The position numbers and the translations under genes were made by a program. 64,000 nucleotides of DNA. Origin: Erythrobacter neustonensis (GTDB lineage Bacteria > Pseudomonadota > Alphaproteobacteria > Sphingomonadales > Sphingomonadaceae). The DNA is taken from contig NZ_CP016033.1 in NCBI RefSeq assembly GCF_001663175.1, positions 1,612,001 to 1,676,000 on the forward strand, given 5' to 3'. The notes below the pieces were generated by a model. It was not told the DNA's origin, did not search any database, and worked only from the letters and a program-made list of their open reading frames with translations. Below are positions 25,518 to 32,996 of this stretch, piece by piece; position 1 is the first letter of the stretch, and every line of letters begins with the position of its first letter.

Positions 25518-25994
25518 ATGGCCGACAAGAAAGCCAACGCCAAAGCCGCGCTGATCGACGAACTGAACGGTCTGCTGGCCGATCACTTCGCGCTCTACAC
25601 CAAGACCAAGAGCTTCCACTGGCACATCACCGGGCCGCGTTTCCGCGATCTGCACCTCTTGTTCGACGATCAGGCCACCGAAATCCGCACCCAGATCGAC
25701 GTGATCGGCGAACGCGTGCGCAAGCAGGGCGGCAAGACGCTCACTTCGACCGGCGCGATCGCCAAGCACACGCAGATCAAGGATCAGGACAAGACCGATC
25801 TCTCTCCCGACGAGATGGTCACCGAACTGCGCGACGATAACCAGAAGATGGTCGACCGTCTGAAGGCGATGAAGGAACTGACCGAAAATGCCGGCGACAA
25901 CGCCACCGACGGCCTCGTCGACGACTGGACCGATGCCGCCGAAGAGCGCGTGTGGTTCCTGACCTCGATCCTGGGCGAACAGGTCAAGGCCTGA
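25518..25994 (+). CDS. dps: Dps/ferritin-like DNA-protection protein
   Basis: The 158-residue product has the Dps dimer-interface ferroxidase residues in KSFHWHITGPRFRDLHLLFDDQATEI (His34, His36, acidic residues 50-55) and a lysine-rich N-terminus suited to DNA binding. Dps dodecamers oxidise and store iron with hydrogen peroxide and shield DNA in starvation or oxidative stress. The start follows AAGGAGATGTTTC, an excellent ribosome-binding site. It is apparently monocistronic, with a strong hairpin 30 bases downstream. Confidence 0.92.
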   Translation: MADKKANAKAALIDELNGLLADHFALYTKTKSFHWHITGPRFRDLHLLFDDQATEIRTQIDVIGERVRKQGGKTLTSTGAIAKHTQIKDQDKTDLSPDEMVTELRDDNQKMVDRLKAMKELTENAGDNATDGLVDDWTDAAEERVWFLTSILGEQVKA

Positions 25995-26020
25995 TTTATC
26001 CTAGCGATTTGCGCCCAATC

Positions 26021-26053
26021 GAGCGCCGCCCTCCTTTGCGGGGGGCGGCGCTC
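26021..26053. terminator. 11-bp GC hairpin after dps
   Basis: GAGCGCCGCCC and GGGCGGCGCTC pair perfectly around an 11-base loop between the dps stop and the pgl start. There is no T-run, but position and strength suit a terminator or transcript-stabilising 3' end for dps. Confidence 0.6.
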
Positions 26054-26069
26054 TCGCTATAAAGGGGGC

Positions 26070-26684
26070 ATGTCGCAAATCACGATGATCGAAGGCGCCG
26101 ACCGCGGTGCGATTGTGGCCGCGTTGCGCGGTCTGCTTGCCGCACCCGGCGCCATCACGATACCCGGCGGGTCGACCCCGTTCCCGATCCTGTCGGCGCT
26201 GATCGACGAAGGTGCTGTCGACTGGCGGGATCGCGAAATCTGGCCCAACGACGACCGGATCGTTCCCGAAGACCACGACGCCTCGAACACCGGCAAGATC
26301 CGCGCGCTGCTCGAACCGGCAGGCGCGCGGATCGTGACGCTGGCCGAGCACGCGGACGTGCCGCATTTTGCGGTAGCGTGGCTCGGGATGGGGCCCGATG
26401 GCCATATCGCCTCGCTGTTTCCCAACACCGATCCTTCGGCCAATGATCCGCAGTCGGTGCGCAGGCTGACCCCCGACCCGCTGCCCGCGCACGCCCCGTT
26501 CGACCGCATCACGCTGACGATCCCTGCATTGGTCAACACCGATGCACTGGTCTTCACGATGGGCGGCGCAGACGACAAGCGCGCGGTGTTCGAGGCCGCG
26601 ATGGCCGGGCAAAACGATCTGCCCGTGGCGCGTCTGCTCCGCGCAGCGCGCGCACGCGGTGTTCCCGTGACCGTCTTTGCCTGA
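26070..26684 (+). CDS. pgl: 6-phosphogluconolactonase
   Basis: The 204-residue product is a short member of the glucosamine/galactosamine-6-phosphate isomerase fold. It carries ITIPGGSTPFPIL (phosphate loop), WPNDDRIVPEDHDASNTGKIR and the late WLGMGPDGHIASLFPNT, the standard lactonase signature with its catalytic histidine. The enzyme hydrolyses 6-phosphogluconolactone in the oxidative pentose-phosphate and Entner-Doudoroff routes. It is smaller than the usual 230-260 residues, but no motif is missing. A ribosome-binding site AAAGGGGGC precedes the ATG. A NUDIX gene follows directly (5 bases). Confidence 0.88.
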   Translation: MSQITMIEGADRGAIVAALRGLLAAPGAITIPGGSTPFPILSALIDEGAVDWRDREIWPNDDRIVPEDHDASNTGKIRALLEPAGARIVTLAEHADVPHFAVAWLGMGPDGHIASLFPNTDPSANDPQSVRRLTPDPLPAHAPFDRITLTIPALVNTDALVFTMGGADDKRAVFEAAMAGQNDLPVARLLRAARARGVPVTVFA

Positions 26685-26688
26685 CGCG

Positions 26689-27162
26689 ATGCTCGGGCTT
26701 ATTCCCGCTCCCGTTCACCGCGCGCTGATGCCGCTGGCCCATGCGCTGCGCCATCGCTGGCGGCGCTGGCGCAAACGCCCGATCGCGGGGGTGAGCGTGA
26801 TCGTCACCAACCTGACGGGCGACGTTCTGCTGCTCAAGCATTCCTATGGCCCCGATGTCTGGAGCCTGCCGGGCGGCGGGCTCGCGCGCGGCGAAGATCC
26901 GGTCGCGGCGGCGCGCCGCGAGGTGTTCGAGGAGATTGGCGTCGAGCTTGCGAGGATCGACCCCGTTGCGCGGCTGGACGAGGTCCTGTCAGGATCGCCG
27001 CACACCGCGCATGTCTTTGCCGCGGTGTGCGACCGCCAGCCCGCACCCGACCGGCGCGAAGTGATCGAGGCGCGCTTCTTTCCCTCGCATTCGCTGCCCG
27101 AACCGCTCGGGCGCACCACGCGCGCGCGGATCGCTGCCTGGCGCGCGCGCGGGATGGAATAG
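26689..27162 (+). CDS. NUDIX hydrolase
   Basis: The 157-residue product contains an intact NUDIX box (GGGLARGEDPVAAARREVFEEIGVEL) and the flanking strands SVIVTNLTGDVLLLKHSYGPDVWSLPG. Nudix enzymes hydrolyse nucleoside diphosphates linked to another group; the substrate is not readable here. A basic N-terminal helix (HRWRRWRKRP) precedes the domain. I chose the ATG at 26689 over a TTG upstream. It follows pgl in an operon and converges with dinB. Confidence 0.85.
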   Translation: MLGLIPAPVHRALMPLAHALRHRWRRWRKRPIAGVSVIVTNLTGDVLLLKHSYGPDVWSLPGGGLARGEDPVAAARREVFEEIGVELARIDPVARLDEVLSGSPHTAHVFAAVCDRQPAPDRREVIEARFFPSHSLPEPLGRTTRARIAAWRARGME

Positions 27163-27173
27163 GGCGGGGCGGT

Positions 27174-28304
27174 CTAAAGCAGCCGCAACTGCGCCGTATC
27201 GCGTGCGGGCTTCGCGCTTTCTGCCCCTTCAAGCGCGGACAGCGTCAATCCCATCAGCCTGATCGGGCCGCGCAAGGGCAATTCGGCTTCTAGCAGCGCG
27301 CGCGCGATCCTCGCGAAAGCCTCCTTCGAGGCAACGACGTCGGGCGATGACGCTGCGCGGGTGATGATCTGGAAATCGGTGAATTTCAGCTTCAGCGTCA
27401 CCGTCCGACCGCGTGCGCCCGCGGCCTCGATCCGGTCCCAGACGATATCGACGATATTCCCCAGCGTTTCGCGCAAGGCGGCGCCGCTGCCGATGTCTTC
27501 GGAGAACGTTCTCTCGCCGCCGACCGACTTGCGCACGCGATGCGCGGCGACAGGGCGCAGGTCGATCCCGCGCGCGGCACGAAACAGGTAATCGGCCATG
27601 CTGCCGAAATGCTGGCGCAAAAAGGCGATGTCCTTTGCCGCAAGGTCCGCGCCGGTGGCAATGCCGAGGGCCTGCATCCGGCTTTCCGCCTTGGGGCCGA
27701 CCCCGTGGAACCGCCGGATCGGCAGGCCTGCAACGAACTGCGCGCCTTGCCCCGGACGGATCACGCACAGCCCGTCGGGCTTGTTCTGGTCGCTTGCCAG
27801 CTTGGCCAAGAACTTGTTGTAGCTGACCCCCGCGCTCGCGGTCAGCCGGGTCTTGGCGCGGATTTCCTGCCGGATCAGCGTGGCGATGCGGGTCGCGCTG
27901 CCGATCCCCAGACGGTCCTCGGTGACATCGAGATAGGCTTCATCGAGGCTCAAGGGTTCGATGACAGGCGTATAGTGTTCGAACACCCGCCGGATCTGGC
28001 GGCTGGCTTCCTTGTAGGCATCGAACCGCGGGCGCACGAAGATAAGGTCGGGGCACAACCTGCTGGCGGTGACCGACGGCATTGCGCTGCGCACCCCGAA
28101 CACCCGCGCTTCGTAGCTCGCCGCCGCGACCACGCCGCGCCCGCCCGATCCGCCGACTGCAACCGGCTTGCCCTTGAGATCGGGATTGTCGCGTTGTTCG
28201 ACGCTGGCGAAGAAGGCGTCCATGTCGACATGGATGATCTTGCGCAGGCCAGGCTCGTCCGCGCCGGGCGGGGCATGATCGTCTGGCGCATCCGTTCGGG
28301 TCAT
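27174..28304 (-). CDS. dinB: DNA polymerase IV (Y family)
   Basis: The 376-residue product has the Y-family catalytic blocks HVDMDAFFASVEQRD (metal-binding Asp), GGRGVVAAASYEAR, SLDEAYLDVT (metal-binding Asp-Glu), a helix-hairpin-helix region RRFHGVGPKAESRMQALGI and a little-finger domain. It performs error-prone bypass synthesis past damaged bases. The ATG at 28304 is preferred over a TTG three codons upstream. It lacks a clear beta-clamp QL(S/D)LF end; the C-terminus is RDTAQLRLL, which could serve as a clamp-binding tail. It is divergent from an MFS gene. I found no consensus LexA site upstream. Confidence 0.92.
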   Translation of the reverse strand: MTRTDAPDDHAPPGADEPGLRKIIHVDMDAFFASVEQRDNPDLKGKPVAVGGSGGRGVVAAASYEARVFGVRSAMPSVTASRLCPDLIFVRPRFDAYKEASRQIRRVFEHYTPVIEPLSLDEAYLDVTEDRLGIGSATRIATLIRQEIRAKTRLTASAGVSYNKFLAKLASDQNKPDGLCVIRPGQGAQFVAGLPIRRFHGVGPKAESRMQALGIATGADLAAKDIAFLRQHFGSMADYLFRAARGIDLRPVAAHRVRKSVGGERTFSEDIGSGAALRETLGNIVDIVWDRIEAAGARGRTVTLKLKFTDFQIITRAASSPDVVASKEAFARIARALLEAELPLRGPIRLMGLTLSALEGAESAKPARDTAQLRLL

Positions 28305-28431
28305 GTCCGGCAAATAGTTGTTTGCAGCGCCCGAAGGAACTGTTGCTGGAACATTTCACGCCCGCTGCCATTTTGTGCACATGCGAAATGAACAGTGGTC
28401 ATCGGGTGAGGCAGGAGGCAAGGGCCCCGCG

Positions 28432-29709
28432 ATGGCTACCTCTCCCGCATCATCTTCTCCCGTCGCCGCATCGCCCGCCCGCAAGGCGCTGGGCGAGCGC
28501 GAGCTGATGTGGATGATGGCGATGCTGATGGCGCTGAACGCCTTCGGGATCGACGCGATCCTGCCCGCGCTCGATGCGCTTGCCGCCGACCTTTCTGTTC
28601 CCGGCAACGACCGGCAATTCGTGATCGGCGTCTATCTGCTCGCCGGCGGCCTCGGATCATTGACGCCCGGCGCGCTGGCCGACCGGTTCGGGCGACGGCC
28701 GATCCTGCTGGGCGCGGTGGCCGTTTATATCGTGCTCTCTGTGCTTTCCGCGCTGGCACCCACCTACAACGCGCTGATCGCGGTCCGCGCGGCGCAGGGC
28801 TTCTTCGCCGCAGGGATTGTCGCGCTTCCGCCGGCGATCATCCGCGACCGCGTGGGCGGCGACAAGATGGCGCGGATGATGAGCCTGATCTTCGTGATCT
28901 TCCTGATGGTGCCTGCGGTTGCGCCCACCATCGGGGAAGGCATCCTGCAAACTTTCGGCAGCTGGCGCGCGATCTTCGGCGTGATGGCGGTGCTGGGCGT
29001 GGTGATGGGGGCCTGGGTCTTCGTCCGCCTGCCCGAAAGCCTCACGGAAGAAAACCGCCAGCCGATCGTGCCCCGTGCGATCGCGGGCAACATGCTGCGC
29101 GCACTGACGCTGCCGAGCGTATCGGGCTATGTCATCGGCTCGGCACTGGTGTTCGGCGCCCTGTTCGGCTTCATCAATTCCTCGCAGCAGCTGATCACGC
29201 AGACCTTTGGCGCGGGCGATATCTTCCCGCTGGTGTTCGGGATCTGTGCCGGATCGATGGCAATCGCCAGCTGGTCGAATTCGCGCATCGTCGAACGCTT
29301 CGGCGCGCGCCGGGTAAGCCACACCGCCCTGTTCGCCTTCATCGTGGTCGCGGCATTGCAAGTGATGTTCGCGTTTCAGGGCGAGGAAAAGCTGTGGCAC
29401 TTCGTCCCGCTGATGGCGATCAACATGGCGCTCCTGGGCTTCATCGGCAGCAATTTCGGCGCAATCGCGATGAACCCGTTCTTCGCCATCGCGGGTGCGG
29501 CAAGTTCGGCGCACGGCTTCGTGCGGATGACCACCGCCGCGCTGCTGGGCGGAGCAATCGGCTATGCCTATGATGGCACCGCGCGTCCGCTGGCGCTTGC
29601 CCTGCTGGCCAGCGGGCTTGTCTGTCTGGCGCTGGTGCTGTGGAGCGAGAAGGGCAAGCTGTTCGGCCCGTCGGATGCGGACGAACGGCTCGGCACCGGG
29701 AGCGACTGA
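28432..29709 (+). CDS. MFS drug-efflux transporter, Bcr/CflA type
   Basis: The 425-residue product has 12 predicted membrane helices. It carries the MFS motif A region GALADRFGRRPILLGAVAVY between helices 2 and 3, and a Bcr/CflA-like DAILPALDALAADLSV after helix 1. Such proton-driven pumps export bicyclomycin, chloramphenicol, dipeptides or other small molecules from the cytosol. An AGGAGG lies 14 bases before the ATG at 28432; an ATG at 28381 is an alternative start. It converges with nadV over a hairpin that includes its stop codon. Confidence 0.87.
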   Translation: MATSPASSSPVAASPARKALGERELMWMMAMLMALNAFGIDAILPALDALAADLSVPGNDRQFVIGVYLLAGGLGSLTPGALADRFGRRPILLGAVAVYIVLSVLSALAPTYNALIAVRAAQGFFAAGIVALPPAIIRDRVGGDKMARMMSLIFVIFLMVPAVAPTIGEGILQTFGSWRAIFGVMAVLGVVMGAWVFVRLPESLTEENRQPIVPRAIAGNMLRALTLPSVSGYVIGSALVFGALFGFINSSQQLITQTFGAGDIFPLVFGICAGSMAIASWSNSRIVERFGARRVSHTALFAFIVVAALQVMFAFQGEEKLWHFVPLMAINMALLGFIGSNFGAIAMNPFFAIAGAASSAHGFVRMTTAALLGGAIGYAYDGTARPLALALLASGLVCLALVLWSEKGKLFGPSDADERLGTGSD

Positions 29710-29727
29710 ACCCCAGCCGCCCCCGGT
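29695..29727. terminator. 14-bp hairpin between the convergent MFS and nadV genes
   Basis: Arms 29695-29708 and 29714-29727 pair around a 5-base loop. As RNA from the minus strand all 14 pairs form (two G-U); from the plus strand there are two mismatches. The left arm contains most of the MFS stop codon. It probably ends nadV and perhaps both genes. Confidence 0.6.
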
Positions 29728-29733
29728 GATTGC

Positions 29734-31116
29734 CTAGGCAGCTCGTGCCCTGATCTCATCGAAGGTGCGGCGCACCAGCAATTCTCCGTTTCGCCACACC
29801 GGCACGAGCAGATCCTCGCCGTCCGCGACCGCATCGCGCCGCCGTGCCACCAGCCGCCCGGCTTCGCGCACCACCGCTTGGCGCCCGGCCTTGCTTGCCT
29901 TGCCGGGATCGGTCAGCGGCGCTTTCGACACGTCGTGCCACACGCCTTTGTCGTCGCGCATCGCATTGGCTTTCATCGCGAAGCGCAACGTATCGCGGTT
30001 GACCTGCTGCAATAGCCCGCCGCCCATCCCGAAGGCGATGTTGTCGATCGCAAAGCCTTCCGCGATCATCCGTTCGACCAGCCGTGCGATGGTGGCCGGC
30101 GTCATGCCGTCGCCTTGGATCACGCGGACATGGGGGTCGAGCACGCGGAAACCCTTGGCGTTGACGGTGCCACCGAATGCCTCCCACAGCACCTTCACCG
30201 CCCGCAAAGGCGTTTCGACCGGATCGCCGCTGTCGGGGCGCACCACCAATGTACCCTTTCGGCCCAGCACCTTGTCCCGCAAGGTGCCGCCCCAGATGCC
30301 GGTCAGCGCCGCGTCGAGATCATAGCTGTCCGATACCACCGCGACCATGCGCCCCTCGCCCTCGAAGGCATCGAGCATGTTCTCATACGCCGCGGTCTCG
30401 CGCGCGCGGCCCCAGCTGGTCATCGTGCTGTGTTCGGCTGCGGGGATCGAAAAGCCCGCCATTTCCGCGCCATAGAACCGCTGTGCCGCAACCAACGCCT
30501 CCATCGTGTCGGTGCCCATGAAGTTGACGAGGTGCGCCATCCCGCCGATCCCTGCGCTCTGGCCGCTCGACACACCGCGCGCACCGAAATCGTGGAGCTT
30601 GAAGGGCAGCTGGCCTGCCGGATCGTCGCTGCTCTGCTCAAGCCCGGCGGCTATGATCAACCGGCACTGGCGGCTGAGCGTCGCGACGGTGGTGGGATAC
30701 CACACCGCGCGCAGCAGCGCGGTTTCGATGAAGGTAGCAAGCCAGGGCAGGCGCGGATCGGTGGTCTCGACCTCAATCAGCGGCACCCCGGTCGGCACGA
30801 TCATGCCTTCGGGCAGGCTGCGGATTTCGAGCGGCAGGAACCCGCCGTGATCGTCCAGCACGATTTGCCAGCCCGCGCGGTTGAACGGAACGCCGTGCGC
30901 GGTGCAGATCGCTTCGGCCTCGTCGATATCTGCTAGGGCGATCGGCTTGCCGAGCCGTTCCAGCAGGAAGGGTTGCAAGCCGAAGAACAGCAATTCGTCC
31001 GCAAAATCGTTGGGCCGGGCCTCGACATAGGCGCTGATCGCGCGCGCTTCGGGCGGGTATTGCAGGAAGTGGCTTTGTTTGTAGCTGTCGGTCGCAAGGA
31101 TCAGGTTGTCGGTCAT
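29734..31116 (-). CDS. nadV: Nicotinamide phosphoribosyltransferase
   Basis: The 460-residue product has the NAMPT set: ATDSYKQSHFLQYP at the N-terminus, FGLQPFL, HDFGARGVSS, the catalytic-histidine block IPAAEHSTMTSWG and the PRPP-binding RPDSGDP. It converts nicotinamide and PRPP to NMN in one step, the nonphosphorylated route also found in vertebrates. The start at 31116 follows AGGAGTTCACAGCC. It is the second gene of an operon with nadM, 65 bases apart, and the operon faces nrtR across a perfect operator. Length and motifs are complete. Confidence 0.93.
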   Translation of the reverse strand: MTDNLILATDSYKQSHFLQYPPEARAISAYVEARPNDFADELLFFGLQPFLLERLGKPIALADIDEAEAICTAHGVPFNRAGWQIVLDDHGGFLPLEIRSLPEGMIVPTGVPLIEVETTDPRLPWLATFIETALLRAVWYPTTVATLSRQCRLIIAAGLEQSSDDPAGQLPFKLHDFGARGVSSGQSAGIGGMAHLVNFMGTDTMEALVAAQRFYGAEMAGFSIPAAEHSTMTSWGRARETAAYENMLDAFEGEGRMVAVVSDSYDLDAALTGIWGGTLRDKVLGRKGTLVVRPDSGDPVETPLRAVKVLWEAFGGTVNAKGFRVLDPHVRVIQGDGMTPATIARLVERMIAEGFAIDNIAFGMGGGLLQQVNRDTLRFAMKANAMRDDKGVWHDVSKAPLTDPGKASKAGRQAVVREAGRLVARRRDAVADGEDLLVPVWRNGELLVRRTFDEIRARAA

Positions 31117-31149
31117 GGCTGTGAACTCCTCACAGGGGTTGGTGCGGCC

Positions 31150-31170
31150 TTGCAAGGGCTCCCCTTGCAA
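31150..31170. promoter_or_regulatory. Intercistronic 9-bp stem-loop between nadM and nadV
   Basis: TTGCAAGGG, CTC and CCCTTGCAA form a perfect stem with a tight loop about 11 bases after the nadM stop. It may be an RNA-processing or attenuation element that sets the nadM:nadV ratio. No T-run follows on the minus strand. Confidence 0.5.
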
Positions 31171-31181
31171 AGGTGTGAAAA

Positions 31182-32246
31182 TCAAAGATCGGCCATCGCG
31201 GTGATGATCGCCCAGTGATCCTCGAACAGCATGTCGGGGCTGAGATCGCCCAGGCGATACCAGCGGGCATGCGCGGCATCGTCGCCGCCCTTGACGCTGA
31301 ACAGCTTGCGCCGTTCGGGCAGGCGGAACAGGAAGGCGTGGGTGATGATCCGGCCCCTGAGCGAGCGCGACGGCGCATCGAAAACGCGGGTGCGTGCATC
31401 CTCGATGAAACTGGCGAGCATCGCGGGCGGGATCTGGCCCTTGCCGTCGCTGATCGCGGTTTCCTCGCGCAGTTCGCGGATTGCGGCGTCGCGGATGCGC
31501 TCGGCCGGGTTGACGAAGCCGCCGGGCAGCGCGAGCAGCCCCTTGCCCGGCGCCGAGCCGCGTGTCACCAGCAGGATGTGCCCGGCCTGCACCACCACCG
31601 CATCGGCGGTGACGAACGGCCCCGGCCCCCACTGCGCGGGGTAGGCGGCAAGATATTCTGCCTCTTCCAGCAATCCCTTGAACACCTCGCCCAGCGCAAA
31701 TTCACGTAGGAAGGCAGCAACGCCGGGCGACAGGATCGTTTCGGGCACTTGCGCAATGCGCTGGAAATAGCCCGCTCGCACGTCGCTGGAGGAAAAGGTG
31801 CCATATTGGCTGGCGATCTGCAGGTTTTCCCATTCGGGGAAGAGCTTGAGATAATAGCTCGATGCGTCCTTGCCGAAGCCGGCGAGCGCGATGCGGAAAT
31901 CGGCCAGCCCGTGGTTCTGGAAGCCGTGGGCGTTGCCGTGATCGAGCACCAGCGCGCGAACCTGCCGCTGGACCTGCGCGGTCCAGGCGGTGTCCGAATA
32001 GGGGTGATCGTCGAGCGGCGCGATGATCAGCCGTCCTTGCGCGACTTCATGGCGGAAGGCGCCGCGCAGCATCGCTTCGCGTTCGGCATAGGTGAAGGGA
32101 TTGCGCGGATCGCGCGCGACATTGGCCGAACCGACCAGCACGATCAGGCGTTCCACCTGTTCGAGCGCGCGGGCGATGACATGTTCGTGGCCGATGTGGA
32201 GCGGCTGGAAACGTCCGATAAAGACGCCGAAATCGATGGTTGTCAT
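31182..32246 (-). CDS. nadM: Bifunctional NMN adenylyltransferase / NUDIX hydrolase
   Basis: The 354-residue protein is a fusion. Residues 1-180 are a nucleotidyltransferase with GRFQPLHIGHEHV (HxGH) and the late SSSDVRAGYF substituting for the ISSTxxR block. Residues 200-354 hold a complete NUDIX box (GGFVNPAERIRDAAIRELREETAI). The first half turns NMN and ATP into NAD; the second likely hydrolyses ADP-ribose or NAD-related dinucleotides. This architecture is known from NadM-Nudt proteins of several bacteria. It leads the nadM-nadV operon. The ATG at 32246 lies 59 bases from the NrtR operator. Confidence 0.92.
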   Translation of the reverse strand: MTTIDFGVFIGRFQPLHIGHEHVIARALEQVERLIVLVGSANVARDPRNPFTYAEREAMLRGAFRHEVAQGRLIIAPLDDHPYSDTAWTAQVQRQVRALVLDHGNAHGFQNHGLADFRIALAGFGKDASSYYLKLFPEWENLQIASQYGTFSSSDVRAGYFQRIAQVPETILSPGVAAFLREFALGEVFKGLLEEAEYLAAYPAQWGPGPFVTADAVVVQAGHILLVTRGSAPGKGLLALPGGFVNPAERIRDAAIRELREETAISDGKGQIPPAMLASFIEDARTRVFDAPSRSLRGRIITHAFLFRLPERRKLFSVKGGDDAAHARWYRLGDLSPDMLFEDHWAIITAMADL

Positions 32247-32304
32247 GGCTTCGAGGCTCCCCCGAAATGATTGCGCGAACCGGACTCCCCGACTCGCTGA
32301 ATGT

Positions 32305-32327
32305 CTTATATTCAATTTGCATATAAG
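32305..32327. promoter_or_regulatory. Predicted NrtR operator
   Basis: CTTATAT, nine bases and ATATAAG form a perfect inverted repeat in the 105-base gap between divergent nadM and nrtR. It is a strongly AT-rich site in GC-rich DNA, with the TTATA...TATAA appearance of known NrtR sites. It could control both directions. Confidence 0.75.
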
Positions 32328-32351
32328 CAGTCAAGCTATATGGATAGTGGC

Positions 32352-32996
32352 ATGAGCCACCCGCCTTTCGCCGTGACTGTTGACCTCGTGCTGATGACCG
32401 TGACTGGGTCCGGCCTTGCAGTGCTGTTGCAACGCCGGGCGGAGGAACCTTTTGCCGGGCACCTCGCGCTGCCGGGCGGGTTTGTCGGTATTGACGAACC
32501 GCTCGATGCCGCCGCGCGCCGCGTGCTGGCAGCCAAGGCGGGATTTGCGCCGGGCGAGGGCGGCTGGCTCGAACAGCTTTACACTTTCGGCGATCCGGCA
32601 CGCGATCCACGCATGCGCACGGTGAGCGTCGCCTATTTCGCGCTGCTGCCCGAAGAGCGGCTGGCGAGCGCCGTGGGTGATGCCGATGATCTGATGCTGG
32701 CACCGGTGGGCGATCTGCCCGAACCGCTCGCCTTCGATCACGCCGCGATCCTCTGTGCGGCGCAGGACCGGCTGCGCGGCAAGCTCGATTACACCCCCGT
32801 CGCGCTCGCGCTGCTCCCCGATGCCTTCACCTTGCGCGACCTGCAAGGCGTGCACGAGGCGATCCTCGGCAAAAGCCTCAACAAGCCCGCCTTCCGTCGC
32901 CGGATGATCGACACTGGCTGGATCGAGGCGACCGGCACGCGCGAGGCAGTGTCGAACTTCCGCCCGGCCGAACTCTACCGCCGCAAACCATCCTGA
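32352..32996 (+). CDS. nrtR: NrtR family repressor of NAD metabolism
   Basis: The 214-residue product has an N-terminal NUDIX-like domain whose box is degenerate (GGFVGIDEPLDAAARRVLAAKAG; the catalytic REUxEE is lost), as in NrtR sensors. A C-terminal winged helix follows (TLRDLQGVHEAILGKSLNKPAFRRRM). NrtR proteins bind ADP-ribose through the nudix domain and then leave DNA. I chose the ATG at 32352; an in-frame ATG four codons upstream (32340) is possible, and neither has a strong ribosome-binding site. The gene overlaps the convergent carboxylase gene by 22 bases at the 3' end. The regulated targets are the divergent nadM-nadV genes. Confidence 0.88.
   Translation: MSHPPFAVTVDLVLMTVTGSGLAVLLQRRAEEPFAGHLALPGGFVGIDEPLDAAARRVLAAKAGFAPGEGGWLEQLYTFGDPARDPRMRTVSVAYFALLPEERLASAVGDADDLMLAPVGDLPEPLAFDHAAILCAAQDRLRGKLDYTPVALALLPDAFTLRDLQGVHEAILGKSLNKPAFRRRMIDTGWIEATGTREAVSNFRPAELYRRKPS

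Noticed and set aside
28336..28354. LexA box (GAAC-N7-GAAC) between dinB and the MFS gene
   Set aside because: The spacing is eight bases, not seven, so it does not fit the alphaproteobacterial consensus.
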